Of a DNA stretch of 64,000 nucleotides, positions 33,288-45,170 are shown in pieces. The DNA lies in NCBI GenBank assembly GCA_030386875.1, contig CM059573.1, positions 27,569,891 through 27,633,890 of the forward strand, written 5' to 3'. The notes below the pieces were generated by a model. The model saw nothing but the letters and a program-made list of their open reading frames with translations, did no database searches and had not been told where the DNA came from. Source of the DNA: Morinoia aosen (taxonomy: Eukaryota; Arthropoda; Malacostraca; Amphipoda; Talitridae). Numbering within the stretch: the first letter of the stretch is position 1; each line of letters starts with the position of its first letter. The translations under genes were made by a program, and so were the position numbers.

Positions 33288-34385
33288 ACGTGTGACGTTC
33301 ACTGTTTCTTCCCTTGTGCCTGTGACGTCCATGCTGCTGGTAAACATTACTATATGTGATTATTCCTTTATTTTGGCGTTTCTAATTTAATTTGTGAATA
33401 CAATTAATGATCAATGTATGAAGTAATCTTTGTAGATAATCTGTATTGATGTAGTGTTCAGTGCGAGAGTAAGCGTTCCGATCGTAAATGTATTTCTTTT
33501 TTTGTTCTAGGTATCGTTACACTCGCATAACTCCTCGTTACCCTTACCTGTAACTCCTTGCTCAAACGACCCAAATTCGTGTTAATTGTTTCATTTGTTA
33601 ATCTTGAACGTTTCTGTAATTTCAATCCATAGACATAATAAGTCTAACTTTGAGTCTTCTGTTGACGACAATGGACTAACTATTTGGCAAAACCAACTTG
33701 CTTTAATGTTTAATTGTTATCTATTTGTAATTTCTTATCCTTACTAACGCTAGAATCCTCCAAACAAACATAAGACGGGGAAAGTCTTAACATTCACAAC
33801 ATTAACATTCAGTATTAGTAAGAAAAACTTATAACTTCTGAACTATGAGAAGCATTCACAGCGCATAAAATGCCCAAAAAGAATTCCTTCGTATTAATCT
33901 TAACACAATATGAGTTTTCAGGTTAGAAATGATCGCTTATATTTACAATTCTGTCGCGCACATATAATGAAGTTGATGGTGTCCTGATCGATGATGAACC
34001 TGTCTGAGCTGTGCTAGTGAGGCGAAGCTGAAGGGATGCAGCGCTGAGGCTCTCGTTGAGATGAGGGTCAGGTGGTAGTGGTACTGCATGAAGCTGAGGT
34101 TTGACTGATCGGAACGTTCTTCAAATGACTACTAGAGGTATGAGTCTCTCGAGAGAGGTCTTTTCTCTCGTCAGGCGATTTTGGTTGTATAATCTGCACT
34201 GTCGTTGCTTTGGAAGGTGAGCTGCATCTTTTGATTGGAAAACTGGCAACAAATGTGCAAGTCTCTTGCCGTTTGAGCACTAGGATATTGTGGTTATGAT
34301 GGTGATAGTTTCCTTATTTTTTAAAGCTGATTGTAAATATTTTACAACTTTTCACAGGCCAGTTATTCTTTTTTAAATAGTTCTC
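33288..34385. other. no gene seen
   Basis: A minus-strand open frame at 34068-34280 follows the LINE remnant but shows no motif. Confidence 0.4.
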
Positions 34386-34387
34386 TT

Positions 34388-35600
34388 CTAAATATCAAAA
34401 TCGGTAAGAAAGTAAATTACAAAGCCCAAAAAGTTTACTCCCACATTCTTTAACTCACAAATTTTCAAAATGAAAGCATCTGATAGTTTGGCCGTGGAAC
34501 GAATTTTTTCGGCGCGTAATAAGAGGTGATCAAGAAACATCGCTGGGATGTCGGAGGAGATGCGACGGGAGCTGTCAAGATAAGTACATAGTCGTGAGCT
34601 TGGTTGGTCTAGTGCTTCAATTGGGGTTTTATTCGTGGTACAGAGGAAGTGCCGATAATTAGTTTTGATGCGCGTTACTGAAGATTTTTTTATGCTAAAA
34701 CTCATTTTCCAGGTATCGGCGCATCGGAAAATATGGTTAAGGTCTGTTTGACGAAAAATTCTGTCTCGCTCGGTGAACGCCCGGTGACCAAGTTTTGCGT
34801 CATTTACGATTTCGTTAATTCTACTGATGGTTCATATATCAAGGAAGTTTACATTAATTATGCAAAGTAGTTGAAATAAACCGCCCTTTCGGAGAATTCC
34901 TAAAATTTCGGGTATCCATTCCCTAAATCACTCGGGTATCCATTCCCTAAATCACTCGGGTTTCCATTCCCAAAATCACTCGGGTATCCATTCCCTAATT
35001 CACTCGTGAACCACTACTCTTTAAGTACGATCAGTGAGCCATTTTCGTATTTATCAAGGGTGCAATGCAACTGAATACATCATGAGCTTTCACTTTTGCC
35101 ATCAGACATTTGTGGGTGGCTTTATCATTTTCATACTATAAGTCGAAACGTATGAGGTCTGAGGCATTCGACCTCTCGAAAATTCAATTGGCCTGTCCAA
35201 AAAAGTCAAGTAGATTTGTAAGAAACTACGTTTTTCCCGGAAACTGTGTTGAGAGTCTGCAATCGAATTTAGGGCTTAGAGATGTTTTACAATCTGGAAT
35301 TTGAGTAATCTGTCAATCGCTTACTAATGTTAGATTTCAGGTAGGTGATTAGGAGATAATTTTTGGGTACTTCCTTGTTTAATTTTTTGAAAATTATGTG
35401 ACATTTGCCACCTTCCAGTCCTGCCTCATTAATTCAGTTGCTAGCGATCGTTAGGAGGTATTCGCTATGGGTTCGCTGATTTGTCTGTTCCTTTATTAAG
35501 TACAGTGTACAAGGAACAAGGTTGTCAGGTTCAGTTGATTTGTATAGGTTCAAGAGGATAAGTTTTTTTCAACCTCTCTCATCGAGATAATGTCATGTGT
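34388..35600 (-). pseudogene. decayed LINE reverse transcriptase
   Basis: On the minus strand, LMRQDWKVANVT (near 35440-35400) matches the W--A-V-PI block before RT motif 1. FLTNLLDFFGQAN (near 35235-35200) matches the LTNLL-F block. QTDLNHIFRCADTWKMSF and SIKKSS (34750-34670) match the L--DLN-I--W---W-M-FN--KC block after box C. Boxes A to C lie in a stretch now occupied partly by a 24-bp tandem repeat, and many stops are present. The element is dead. Confidence 0.6.
34908..35003. repeat. 24-bp tandem repeat, four copies
   Basis: Units start at 34908, 34932, 34956 and 34980 and read close to TCGGGTATCCATTCCCTAAA plus TCAC. It lies inside the decayed LINE at 34388-35600. Confidence 0.95.
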
Positions 35601-35670
35601 TATAGGCAGCTGGATGTTCAAGGCTTGAAAGAGTGAAATTTCAATTGAATCCTGCTTTGTGAACTCTGAG
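35004..35670. other. 5' side of the decayed LINE
   Basis: Besides the RT N-terminal blocks listed for the LINE, nothing else is visible. Confidence 0.35.
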
Positions 35671-35679
35671 GTCAAACAG

Positions 35680-36790
35680 GGGATCATCTCTAAATTTTGA
35701 CTATTTTAATCCGATTCGTTTGAAATTCGGCCGGTATATGTATTTGTTGATAGTAAACTTTTTTACTCCTGTAACTTTTTCGATTTATTCCTTATTTTTT
35801 TGACGAAAAATTTGTTTATGGTACATTTTTATGGATATTTCAAAAGAGGACTCGCCATTGGGTTTTGATGCTAGAACACCACTAAACAGTTTTAGAATCG
35901 TTGGAGCATTTCTAACAGAAGTGCGGTTCTAAATTTTAACATTTGTAAATTTTTTTATATGTATATATGTGATATTTTATCACTAAACCAAATATACACA
36001 AATTTTTCGTTTTGAAACAGAAAAAAAATTGGCTAAAATTTGGTAGTTCGGAACCGTACCTTTGTTAAAAAATTTCCATGGATTCTAAAACTGTCTTTGT
36101 TTTTTCCAAGCGCAAAAACTCACTGACGAGTCCTCTTTTGAATGTTGAAAGATAGAGGTCTTGGGTATAAGCCAAAAAACAAAATTTTTTGTTGAAGAGT
36201 AATATAATGGAGAAGTTATGTAATTGATTGCTGTTCTCATTTTGATTTCGATAATTTACATGCATAACTTCATATTCACGCTGTAAATTGTGATTTAAAA
36301 AAAAACAAAATTTTAAAACTTACGAATATTTATATTTGTAGTCTGATTTTTATGAAATTTGACTATTATATGTAACTTTGAAAAGAAACACAATTTCTTT
36401 CATTCATTTTTTGATTCAAGCCTTAGTTTTTTGACAAAATTGGACATATATGTTTTTTAGTTAATTTTTATGGATATTTCAAAAGAGTACTTGTCATTGA
36501 GTTTTTATGCTATAACAAAACCAAACACAGTTTTAGAATCCTTAAAGCATTGCAAACAAAGCTACGACTTCAAATTTTCCATTTCCCGTTTTGTTTTGTT
36601 TTTATATTTGGTCGAAAACTCAGGATTTTGAGTCCTCTTACGAAATACGGGAAGGTGGGGGGGATCTAGCGTCCGTACCGCCATAAAATTTTAGGACCGA
36701 ATAGTCCACCATCTAAGGATTCTTTTCCAACAAAAAAACAAAAAAGCTCACCGGACTTACAGGGGCCTGGCAGGGGCCTGATATAATCCC
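35680..36790. mobile_element. Repeat family D: one inverted and two direct copies
   Basis: A block with TTCAAAAGAGGACTCG, GTTTT and ACAGTTTTAGAATC occurs forward at 35839-35913, inverted at 36072-36142 and forward at 36478-36552. The outer right edge reads AATCCCTTAA (TTAA at 36791-36794), and the left edge has CAGGGGATCATC, similar to the termini of the palindrome at 57583-58631. The inner 36640-36780 part is GC-richer. It is probably a decayed palindromic DNA element. Confidence 0.55.
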
Positions 36791-36794
36791 TTAA

Positions 36795-37344
36795 GAATAT
36801 AAGCTTTACTTCTATCATCGCTTTGGGCTTAACTGTTATTGTAAATCAACAGCACATTGGTGTCTTCTTCGAAGTATTTTTTAATAATATATTTATGGAA
36901 GTTTTATATTATTTTTGGCTTGCGCTGCTGCTATGGTTTCTTCATTCCGCTTTGCATGTCCTAGCATCCGTTTAACGGCTCTGCAGACACGCATGTGCTC
37001 CAGGCGATGAGCTTTTCTCTAGTATACTCCTATTTCAAGGCCACTATGCCAGTGTTGCCTGATATTTATTATGTGTCTTATCTCGTCTGCAAGCCAGGGT
37101 CCAGGAAGCATTACTAGTTGGTTTCAGTCGCACCGTTGGGAAATGAAAACAAAATAAATCAACCTAAAATAGTTTACCTTAATTTGCCCTAACCGACGTG
37201 GTTTCTTCCACCAAAAAAGTGGGCGTGTGCCGCCAAAAAAATGGGAGTGTTCCAACAATGCAGCGACTAAAAAACAGACTATATAATGTTATTCTTACCT
37301 GAACGTAATTATTGCCATATCTCGAAAATTAGGTATTAGCGAGC
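36795..37344. other. no gene seen
   Basis: Nothing supported. Confidence 0.4.
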
Positions 37345-37412
37345 AACTCGTCATTCACGTGAAACATTTTTACATGTGTTCTTCCACCGATTCTTGGACA
37401 CCAAATTTATAA
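37345..37412. repeat. diverged family B core
   Basis: GTATTAGCGAGCAACTCGTC, then ATTCACGTGAAACATTTTTA, TGTGTTCTTCCACCGATTCT and TGGA follow the family B arm core (GCATCAGCGAGCAGAATGTC, ATTCGTGTAAAA-GTTTTTAA, TGTGCTCCTCTAGTGATTCT, TTGGA) along its full length. No inverted partner was seen nearby. Confidence 0.7.
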
Positions 37413-37639
37413 ATTTCGGAAGCGCATTAAACTCAATAAAGACCTCGGTTTTTCCTAGCGATGTAGACATTTATTGCGAACTCAAAATCTATCGTATAGT
37501 GATCTCGTACTTTCTACATTACTCCTACAGGTTTATTCTGATCGTCCGAGGTCGTCATAACTATAGGTCTTATACACAATTATGTCGTGTCAGTTTAGTA
37601 ATGTACTATAGCAAATAATTTACGTTTAAGAGACGAATG

Positions 37640-38110
37640 AACTCATTGCCAGGGACTTGGTTTTATGATGAGGCCTAGTATATTTAAAGGAAGACCGAAA
37701 TTCCCACATTCGTGGGTCGTCGTCCATTGCTGTGCTAGCTGGGTTTCTATAGACGAGCACAATCTTTACAGTTGTCCCTTGCCGTGGGGAAATGTTCAGA
37801 TCTAGTACCTCAATATTTTGAGTTCTTACTGTCGTTTCAAGTCGCAGTTGCATCTTCTCTGAGTTATTTATAGAACCGCTATCGTTCATGCAGGCGAAAG
37901 TTAATCAACATTTTGGCACAAGTAGCTTTTCAATGAGACTTACGCTGAGATATGTCTCCAGTTAGATCTGACCCAAGTTTCGTTCAGAGCTAAAATACAA
38001 TACTCGAAGACCACACTGCCAGAACGCGTTTTAGACTTGAGTGGTGTGAAGGCTGTTGTCTCCCATATGTGCTGTTAAGTTGCAACTTGCGCCGTTGGCA
38101 TTAAAAAATT
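37640..38110 (-). pseudogene. LINE endonuclease remnant
   Basis: The minus strand encodes FEYCILALNETWVRSNW (near 38005-37955), matching the L-ETWL motif. After a frameshift, QNIEVLDLNISPRQGTTVKI and VLVYRNPAST follow, matching the E----I--------I---YRPP-S block. There is no GDFN box or RT downstream. This is a separate, 3'-truncated or rearranged LINE piece. Confidence 0.65.
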
Positions 38111-41100
38111 AAGCAACGTTTCAATTGGGGAGGTTGATGGTACAACGAAGTCTGTACTATCTTAAGAGTAATACGTAGATGAAATGGTGAAAAAAGTTTT
38201 ATATTATTTCAGTGCAACAACGTTTAGTGTAGCACGTATAAAGAAAACTGTAGATGAAGCTATTGTTTTTAGTGACTGTGAGCACAACCTATTTCTCGGT
38301 GCAGGTGAAGGGAAAACATTATCTATCGTTCCGAAATGATCAATAAATTATAGATTTGACTTTCAAAAATATATACGAATAATAAATATTAAGAATTTGC
38401 AAGCATTTTCCTAATTATGCAATTTTTTACGTTAGAAAATAGTAAAATTACCATTAATAATTCATGAAGGTAAGCGAAATATTAGTCAAATTCCTTTTAT
38501 CAATTTTTTGCAAGCCTGAAATTCACTTTACGTACTATGAGGAATATTTTTCGATTAATGAAGTTTCATTCTGTTTTTGCATGGAATATTGAATGAAAAA
38601 TTAAAAAATCATTTTGTATTTTGTAATTACTTTTGAAGTTTCCCTTTCCTTTGATCTTCTGAAGCTACTAATTGTCAGTTTCCAGGTAGAAAACTAGGTA
38701 GCTTCGATTCCTATGTTCTGAAATTGGGGTAAATTTCTCTTAAATGTAAATCAATGTAGGTGTTTTAGACGGGTATCGCGTTGGTGTATTTGCTAGTTTA
38801 TTTTAATTCCAGACTATGGAAAAATATAAAAGTTGTATTTTTGATGACATGAGACAGAGCTGTTCATTTTTAACCGGAGAGTTTTATTCCCGCCAGCGAG
38901 ATGCGCTCTTCACAAAAGCGCGATACGCTTCGTTTCTGTTGACTGTTGTAACTTGTATACCTTAATTTTTAATTTTCATTTTCTCGAGTTTCGATACTGC
39001 TACAAAAATCCAAAAGCTGTTCTGGTTTCAAGATGGTTAAAACCTTCAGAATACAAAAATAGGCTTGAACCTGATCACTTGCGTCTAAAAACTTTCTATC
39101 ACTTGTGTCGATCACTTACATCAAAAGGGTAGAAAAAAGTTTATCCTTGGGTGGTAACAAAATCTACAAACCTATCAATTTTTTCAAATTGAATTTATTT
39201 CATAAAAGATCTTGGTTCTCCTAATAAATGCTGGTGGGTTAAAACTTCCTCTTGGGCAATAATTTGATCTTAACTACGGATTCTTTTAGGTTTTCAAAGT
39301 TGAGAAACTCCTATTACACTTACTATCGTACACCAGAACACCTGCCTACAACTGTTTTTATTAAATTTTTAAAGCGGCTCAAGACCCGCTAAGTGGAGAA
39401 ACAATCTTGGGCGAGAGGTCACTGAGTATGATAGTCGAATTCACGTGCGTCATTGCTGGCTTTCATTCTGTGGTGCGGTCGCTTACATTTTTACTTCCAC
39501 TCTGACTGAAATTTTGAATGGTTCAAGAATAATAAAATCCTTCCTACAATTTCAACCTCTGATTCCAAAATCTGGTTGGATTCTAGTTGAAACCATTGTC
39601 AATATAGATCAGTTTTCGTCTGAAACTAATTTTTTCTTTCGTTTTATCCTTGCTTCTCTCAAAGTTCGACAATGTTTTGGTGTGTAAGTTGGGGATTCAC
39701 ATTATATTCAATGTCTTGTGTAATTGTGGTTTCCTTGACATTCCCTCTAATATCATCTAATAATTATGAGATAGAGCCCTTCTTTATTGCACTGTTCATA
39801 AAATAGTTATTTTGGGTCAGAATTTGTCGGTTTAGTAAAGAAGAAAATTTTGCCTTCTTTTCCATTCAGCTGCCGTTGATGAAATATTGTCCCGTATCAA
39901 AATTTACAAAAATTTTGTTATTGTTTGCTATAATATTTGCACTCGTCACCATATTTGATTGGCGCGTATTTGATTGATTTTCCTGCATGTGACTGACTGT
40001 ACACTTTGTCAAATGCTGATGCGTTCATTAAATGCTGATGCGAACATTTCACGAGGCATTCGCTTTCGCTTGCTGATAGACTCACTGGAGCTGTTATTTG
40101 GAGTCACTTTATCAAAGTGGATCTTGGCTTCGCATTAGTCCATGGGCGTGATTAGCAGCGTATGTTTCGAAGAAGCGGTGTCTCGAGAGAACTCCTTTTG
40201 TGAAGCAACTTGTGTGCGAGAGCTCTTCAAACACTTGAGTCTCTGCAAAGCATCAGGAAATTAAATTTAGCATGGCGATTTCATTATTTTATTTAAAAAT
40301 TTTATTGATTCATGTTTAGACGCTTATATGTACTCTACGATAAGTGCACAAACTTTTATGATGGAGTACAATTTCCAAAAAACAGCAGTTGAGTTAACGG
40401 AGGACCCTAAACCCTATTAGAGCTGAATTATAACGGTACATGTACACACTTATCTAAATTGATGCCGCAGTTGGAAGTTCCTCACAGAATTTAATTAGAA
40501 ATAGTTATTTCCTAGTTCAGTTGAACGTCATCTGGTTGAGCCAATCAAAATCATGCAAATATAAAAATAAAATTAATTCGAGGATGCTCAAGTAATCATG
40601 CGCTGTTAAAATCTATACTCATTAAACAAGACCTTATTACATAAACTATGTAAAATACAGTTACACAGTTGTAAAAAAGCCTGGAACAAATTCTGTACAT
40701 ATTTTCACAGGAGGTCAGGAAGTACTGAAGTAAGAATAAATAACTTTGGATGATTGGGACCGGTTGTTATCGTTACAAGCTTTACAAGAAGCCCACTACT
40801 GGCCTAACGTCGGGTGTTATATGAATGAAAACATGCTCGAGTCAGTAAAAACTACTGCAGATATGAGTGACGGCAGACAGGGCAGAATAACTAATTTGAC
40901 GAGAAAATATTGAGACATGATTGTAACAGATATAGTAATTTAGTTTTCAAATAGTTCCATAGTATGAGTACGCATTCGTTTACGTATATTTTCAACTGGA
41001 AATAATGCGTACGAGTTCTACGGGAAATTTCGTTATTCGCTCAACCGTGTACGCTGGATTACATCCTCTATTAAATATTGATCTGGTCTAAACAGATATT

Positions 41101-42435
41101 GCCTTAAATGAGAATGCACAAACTAATAACTAGAGCTGTGACATTGCATAACTTGCACATATGCACACCCAGAGATATGGAGGATGTTTTGTGCAATGCA
41201 AAATCACATATGCAATTATCCATGTGCAATTTGACAGATATAATATGCAAAATGTATTAAGCATATGCATGATATCATTACATAAATGCTGTAATACAAA
41301 TGGTGTAATTTGATTTTTTTAATGTAAAACTGCAAATTTGTTCCTTGATCCAGAAATTTTGTACATTGATGGGACCTCTCGCAATGTACCTCTTGCCAAA
41401 GCAACATCACAAGTTTTACCCGGTGCGCTGTGTTTAGTACCTGATGCCCAGGTTACCTTCTTGACCTGGACATTCAGTTCAGTTCCTCAGTTGTTAAATT
41501 TGGTTCATAAATAAAATAAAATAATGTGTCCGAACTGAAGTTAATGAAGTTTGAAGTGTTTAAGAAGTGCATGAGGTAATAGTTTTGTACACCTTGTGAG
41601 AGTTTTCCTGTTTTGTTCTACACATATGCCTCCCTATACGAACAAAGTGTTAAAGTGGAAATGTAACTGTGAAGTTTGTATCAATTCCCAAAACATATGC
41701 GTTTAGTGAATTAATAATGAATACCGTTGTTGCGCTCTGCTTGTTCATGAAAAATAAGAACGAACTCAGTAAGGTAATCCCTCGAATTCCGAATACGCCA
41801 CAAATTCCCAAAATTTGCATCACTACAGTGATTTAGCTTCCTGGACTTACATAAGGACAATGAAATCTGCAATTGACATTTATGTAGTGATCATATGCTG
41901 ATTTAAATATTCCTGTAATATTTGGTTTTCAAAACCTAATGCAAATGTTCGGTATTCGTGAGATGTCCGAAATAAGAGAAATTTCCTAGAGGAAGATTAT
42001 GAGAACTTTTTGTAAAAATTGTGTATTCATTTTTGTATTGAAATTTGCAGATGTATTGGATAATATGTTGATGAATGAAGAAATGAACAAATTTTTTTTA
42101 GTATTCTAATGATTACCATTATTTATTAGTTACGCCATCCCAAAGTACCACAAAGTGTAAGGAATGATACTTTCAAGAATGAATTTCCCAGAATTTGACT
42201 TTCGGGACGGATATCTGTATTGTACTTATTGCCGGAAAACTGTAAATTTGTCGTGCAATCTAATAAGAGTATACACTGTTATTGTCAAAATATCTGCTAC
42301 AACTTCATAGATATGAATAAAGATTATCCTTTTGGTTCAGCATAAAGTTAACCGATATTGACTCATTTTCATCGACGATAAAATCACCGAAGCTGGTAGT
42401 TTAAGCTCCATATCTCATCGAACGTACGAAACCAA
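38111..42435. other. long AT-rich stretch, no gene supported
   Basis: Frames at 39445-39687 and 41216-41410 are not recognisable. 41140-41290 is rich in TGCA/ATGC words but has no clear period. Confidence 0.45.
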
Positions 42436-42439
42436 CTTT

Positions 42440-42520
42440 TAGTGATCGCCGTGGCCGAGTGGTTATGAACGCACCCTTCCGTGAAGCTTGGTGCGGATTT
42501 TTACGGATTTGGTTATAACG
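42440..42520 (+). mobile_element. tRNA-like fragment / SINE head
   Basis: CCGTGGCCGAGTGGTTATGA carries a good box A; GCACCCTTCCGTGAAGC follows, like the SINE at 17440-17625 (CGCCCTTCACGGGAAGG). The anticodon arm and T arm do not fold and box B is absent, so it is a tRNA-derived SINE head or tRNA pseudogene. A 14-bp inverted pair (TTTCATCGACGATA / TATCATCGATGAAA) brackets it at 42368-42381 and 42521-42534. Confidence 0.5.
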
Positions 42521-42871
42521 GTATCATCGATGAAAACGTTAAACGTAGAAGTCATAAAATTTTATTTTTGCGGTACATCGAAATTTACTGCCAAGATCTG
42601 ACGTTTCGAATCAATAAGACAAGAGTCGGTGTCTTCCTGTCAAAGTAGCTCTTAATCTGAGCATCAGCTTAGTACAATCTCTTAAGTCATAAAAATAAAA
42701 TTTATCGGGTAAAATACGCTATCTATCTTAATTTTTAAAGGAACTAGTATACTAGTGACATTTCTCGAGAGGAGGAGACCAAATTCTTTCTGAAGACAGT
42801 TCTCACAACAAAAAGTCTCAAATTGGTTCAAAATTGCAGCTCTTAATGCGACCCGAGATGCATGATTTATA

Positions 42872-43486
42872 CAGGGTGTTTCAGAGCAAGGGGTACAAAA
42901 TGAACACCAAGTAGAAAATGACTAAATAAACACTTTTCTTCTACAAAATTTTTCGGAAAAAATCGGGTCGTGATATATTAGCTGTTCATTGTTTTAAAGG
43001 ATGAAATTTAATTACATAATTACTCTCAATATTTGTTTTGAATTTACGTCGCAAACGCTTCTATTCTATGAGAGTTTACAATAGTTAAATTTATTTAAGC
43101 TATCTATGGTAAAAAAGTTTTAGCAAGAAAGTTTAGCGTCATCCATTGAATCTGAGGAAGATCTCGTGGCCAGAATTATTGTAGTGGCTGCTGGTGAGAT
43201 TTCTGAAATGCCAGCCGTGTTTCCTAATATCCGGCAGTCTTTAAGGCTAAGGTTTGAAAAGTGCTTTGATGTAAGAGGAACACATTTTAAAAGATTTTTG
43301 CATAGTTAATTTCAGATAAATATTGCGAGTAATTGTGTCATTTAATTTCATCATTTAAAGCAATAAACAGCTAATATATATCTCAAAAACCCTAATTGTT
43401 TCGGAAAAGTTCATGGAGGAAAAAGTGTTTATTTCGTCATTTTCTATTTGTGTGCAATTTTGAGCCTCTTGTTCTGAAATACCCTG
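42872..43486. mobile_element. internally deleted mariner-type element
   Basis: Both ends share about 65 bp of inverted repeat: CAGGGTGTTTCAGAGCAAG at the left, and on the other strand CAGGGTATTTCAGAACAAG at the right, continuing into AAATGAC and AAACACTTTT. The left end is preceded by TA; the right flank is GA, so one TSD copy is mutated. Only the tail of a transposase remains inside. Confidence 0.85.
43153..43310 (+). pseudogene. mariner-type transposase C-terminal remnant
   Basis: The plus frame reads EEDLVARIIVVAAGEISEMP, AVFPNIRQSLRLRFEKC and RGTHFKRFL, the same C-terminal layout as the remnant at 922-1188 (LIGRIVEAS, RTRQSLHQGM, RHVQHLL). It is in the right position for the 3' end of the gene inside the element at 42872-43486. 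The catalytic DDE region is deleted. Confidence 0.8.
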
Positions 43487-44275
43487 GATAAACCAAGGCC
43501 CTAACGATCCTTTTACTGGTGAGATAACAGTCCATGCAGTTGGATACGCCGCAGCCACACCATCTCAATTCTATCCATCGGCTTCGTGAGGCAAGAGGGG
43601 ACGTAATGCACGATTTGAATAACTATTTCATAGAATATCACGAACAGGACGAATAAAAACAATACACAAAAATAATTATGTAGGATGAGGAGCAGATACG
43701 TCGATAAGCATACCTCTTGCCTTGAAAATTTTAGTAAGTAGCTTTGTGAATTTACGAAGCGTAGGCCAGGAACTTGGCTCTACATAGTAGTAGACACTGG
43801 CAGGAGAGTTCTATAATACGAAATAACTAAGTGGGATCCTACTATGCGCTGGCTTCTTGTGTACTCTCCGTTATGAATACACAATCTAGGAGTTATATGG
43901 CTTCTGAACGTGAGGTGTTCAAAAAACACTCAGGAAGAGAGGACGACGCTTCTCAGCGTCCCCGATACAAGCTCTAAAGCAAGGGCCACATTACACGAAG
44001 AAGGTATCAATACCGCCAAAATGATTCCACCTCAGACGAGTAAGAAAGAGTATTTTTGTGACTACCTAAGGCTCGTTCAGATCCACGGGCTCACCAAGCG
44101 TCCTGGGGTCGGATGGACGCGTCACGCCTCGAGGAGACCGACGCAAGAGCTTACGTCGCGTGAAGAAGGCCGACGAGAACAAGAACAAGGCCAAGAGGGC
44201 GAAAATTTTTTGCGGGTACCAAGACCCTCATCATTTAATTATACGTTCTCTAACACCTGCGATTCAAATTGGATA
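43487..44275. other. no recognised gene
   Basis: A 127-codon plus frame (43910-44293), basic and Glu/Arg-rich towards the end, runs into the hairpin at 44276. It has no motif I know, and its last codons come from the hairpin arm. Confidence 0.35.
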
Positions 44276-44333
44276 GTGAACTTAAAATGTTAATGGGCCA
44301 ATTGAGATTGGCCCATTAACATTTTAAGTTCAC
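44276..44333. repeat. perfect 27-bp hairpin, 4-base loop
   Basis: Arm 44276-44302 and arm 44307-44333 are exact reverse complements (start GTGAACTTAAAATG, end CATTTTAAGTTCAC); the loop is TGAG. There are no mismatches, unlike the decayed palindromes elsewhere. Confidence 0.97.
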
Positions 44334-44747
44334 TCGAATTTTTGTCTATCAGCGTAAAAATATCTATCAATAATAAAGGAATAATGTGTGGCATGCACCA
44401 ATCACTATTATTTAAGGAGCCGCGTATCGTCCGTACATCCCTCCGTCCGTCTGTGTGAACCCCTATTGACTATGGTATCCACAATACGCAATCGGCTTAT
44501 TTTTAAAAATCGAATTTTTCTATTGATCTTTCTTTGTTGAAATTCATCATGTCGCTTTGATATTTTTAATTGATATTGCAAAAAATATGTTTTAATTCGT
44601 TTGACCAGTAACCTGGCTACCACTTGGTATAAAGGCCCAGGATTTTGGAACTTAAGTTATTGTTTTCAAAATTGTGATTTTATTAAAAAGCTTTGAAAAG
44701 ATAATAGACGACATTTCAAAATAGAATTCCGGCAAAAGAGGCCACCA

Positions 44748-45170
44748 ATGATAGAAATATGTCCAACCCCAAGAGAGAAGTACCAAGACTTCGACAGCAA
44801 GAAAAAACGCCTAAGACGATCGGATGAACAACGCGAAATGGCAAGACGAAGCAATGCTGTTCGCCAACGAGAAACTAGAGCTAAATTGGCCCTTGACCGG
44901 CGTTTGGAAATTCAACGGAATAATGCAGAGCGGAACACCGAGTAGCTAGAGAGCTTAACACATGAAAGAAACGAGGAAATTCTTCGACATAACGCTGGAC
45001 AACATTGAGTGGCCCGAAAGAATTTAACTCAAGAAAGAAGGGTTGAAATTCTTCACACTAATGCCTAACAGCATCGACTTGCACAATCGAATTTAACTCA
45101 AGAAAGAAGGGATGAAATTCTTCAGATTAATGCCGACCAACACGTGCGCACCAATTTTAATAAACGGGCA
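44748..45170 (+). pseudogene. STPR-like 23-residue repeat protein, broken
   Basis: A single plus frame starting at ATG 44748 gives a Lys/Arg-rich leader and then about five repeats of 23 residues. The last two begin NLTQERRVEILHTNA and NLTQERRDEILQINA, and an earlier, more diverged copy is LALDRRLEIQRNNA. The 23-residue spacing and R/E-rich helical pattern match the score-and-three peptide repeat, a DNA-binding repeat known from the silkworm protein FMBP-1 and seen in some arthropod mobile-element proteins. Three in-frame stops (after residue 65 and in later repeats) break it, yet the frame is otherwise kept. What followed downstream is not recognisable. It could be a decayed host gene or the N-terminal part of a Helitron-type protein. 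Confidence 0.6.

Noticed and set aside
41140-41290. Tandem repeat of ATGCA words
   Set aside because: No constant period could be found; word enrichment only.
42443-42520. Functional tRNA gene
   Set aside because: Only box A fits; no anticodon or T arm pairing and no box B.
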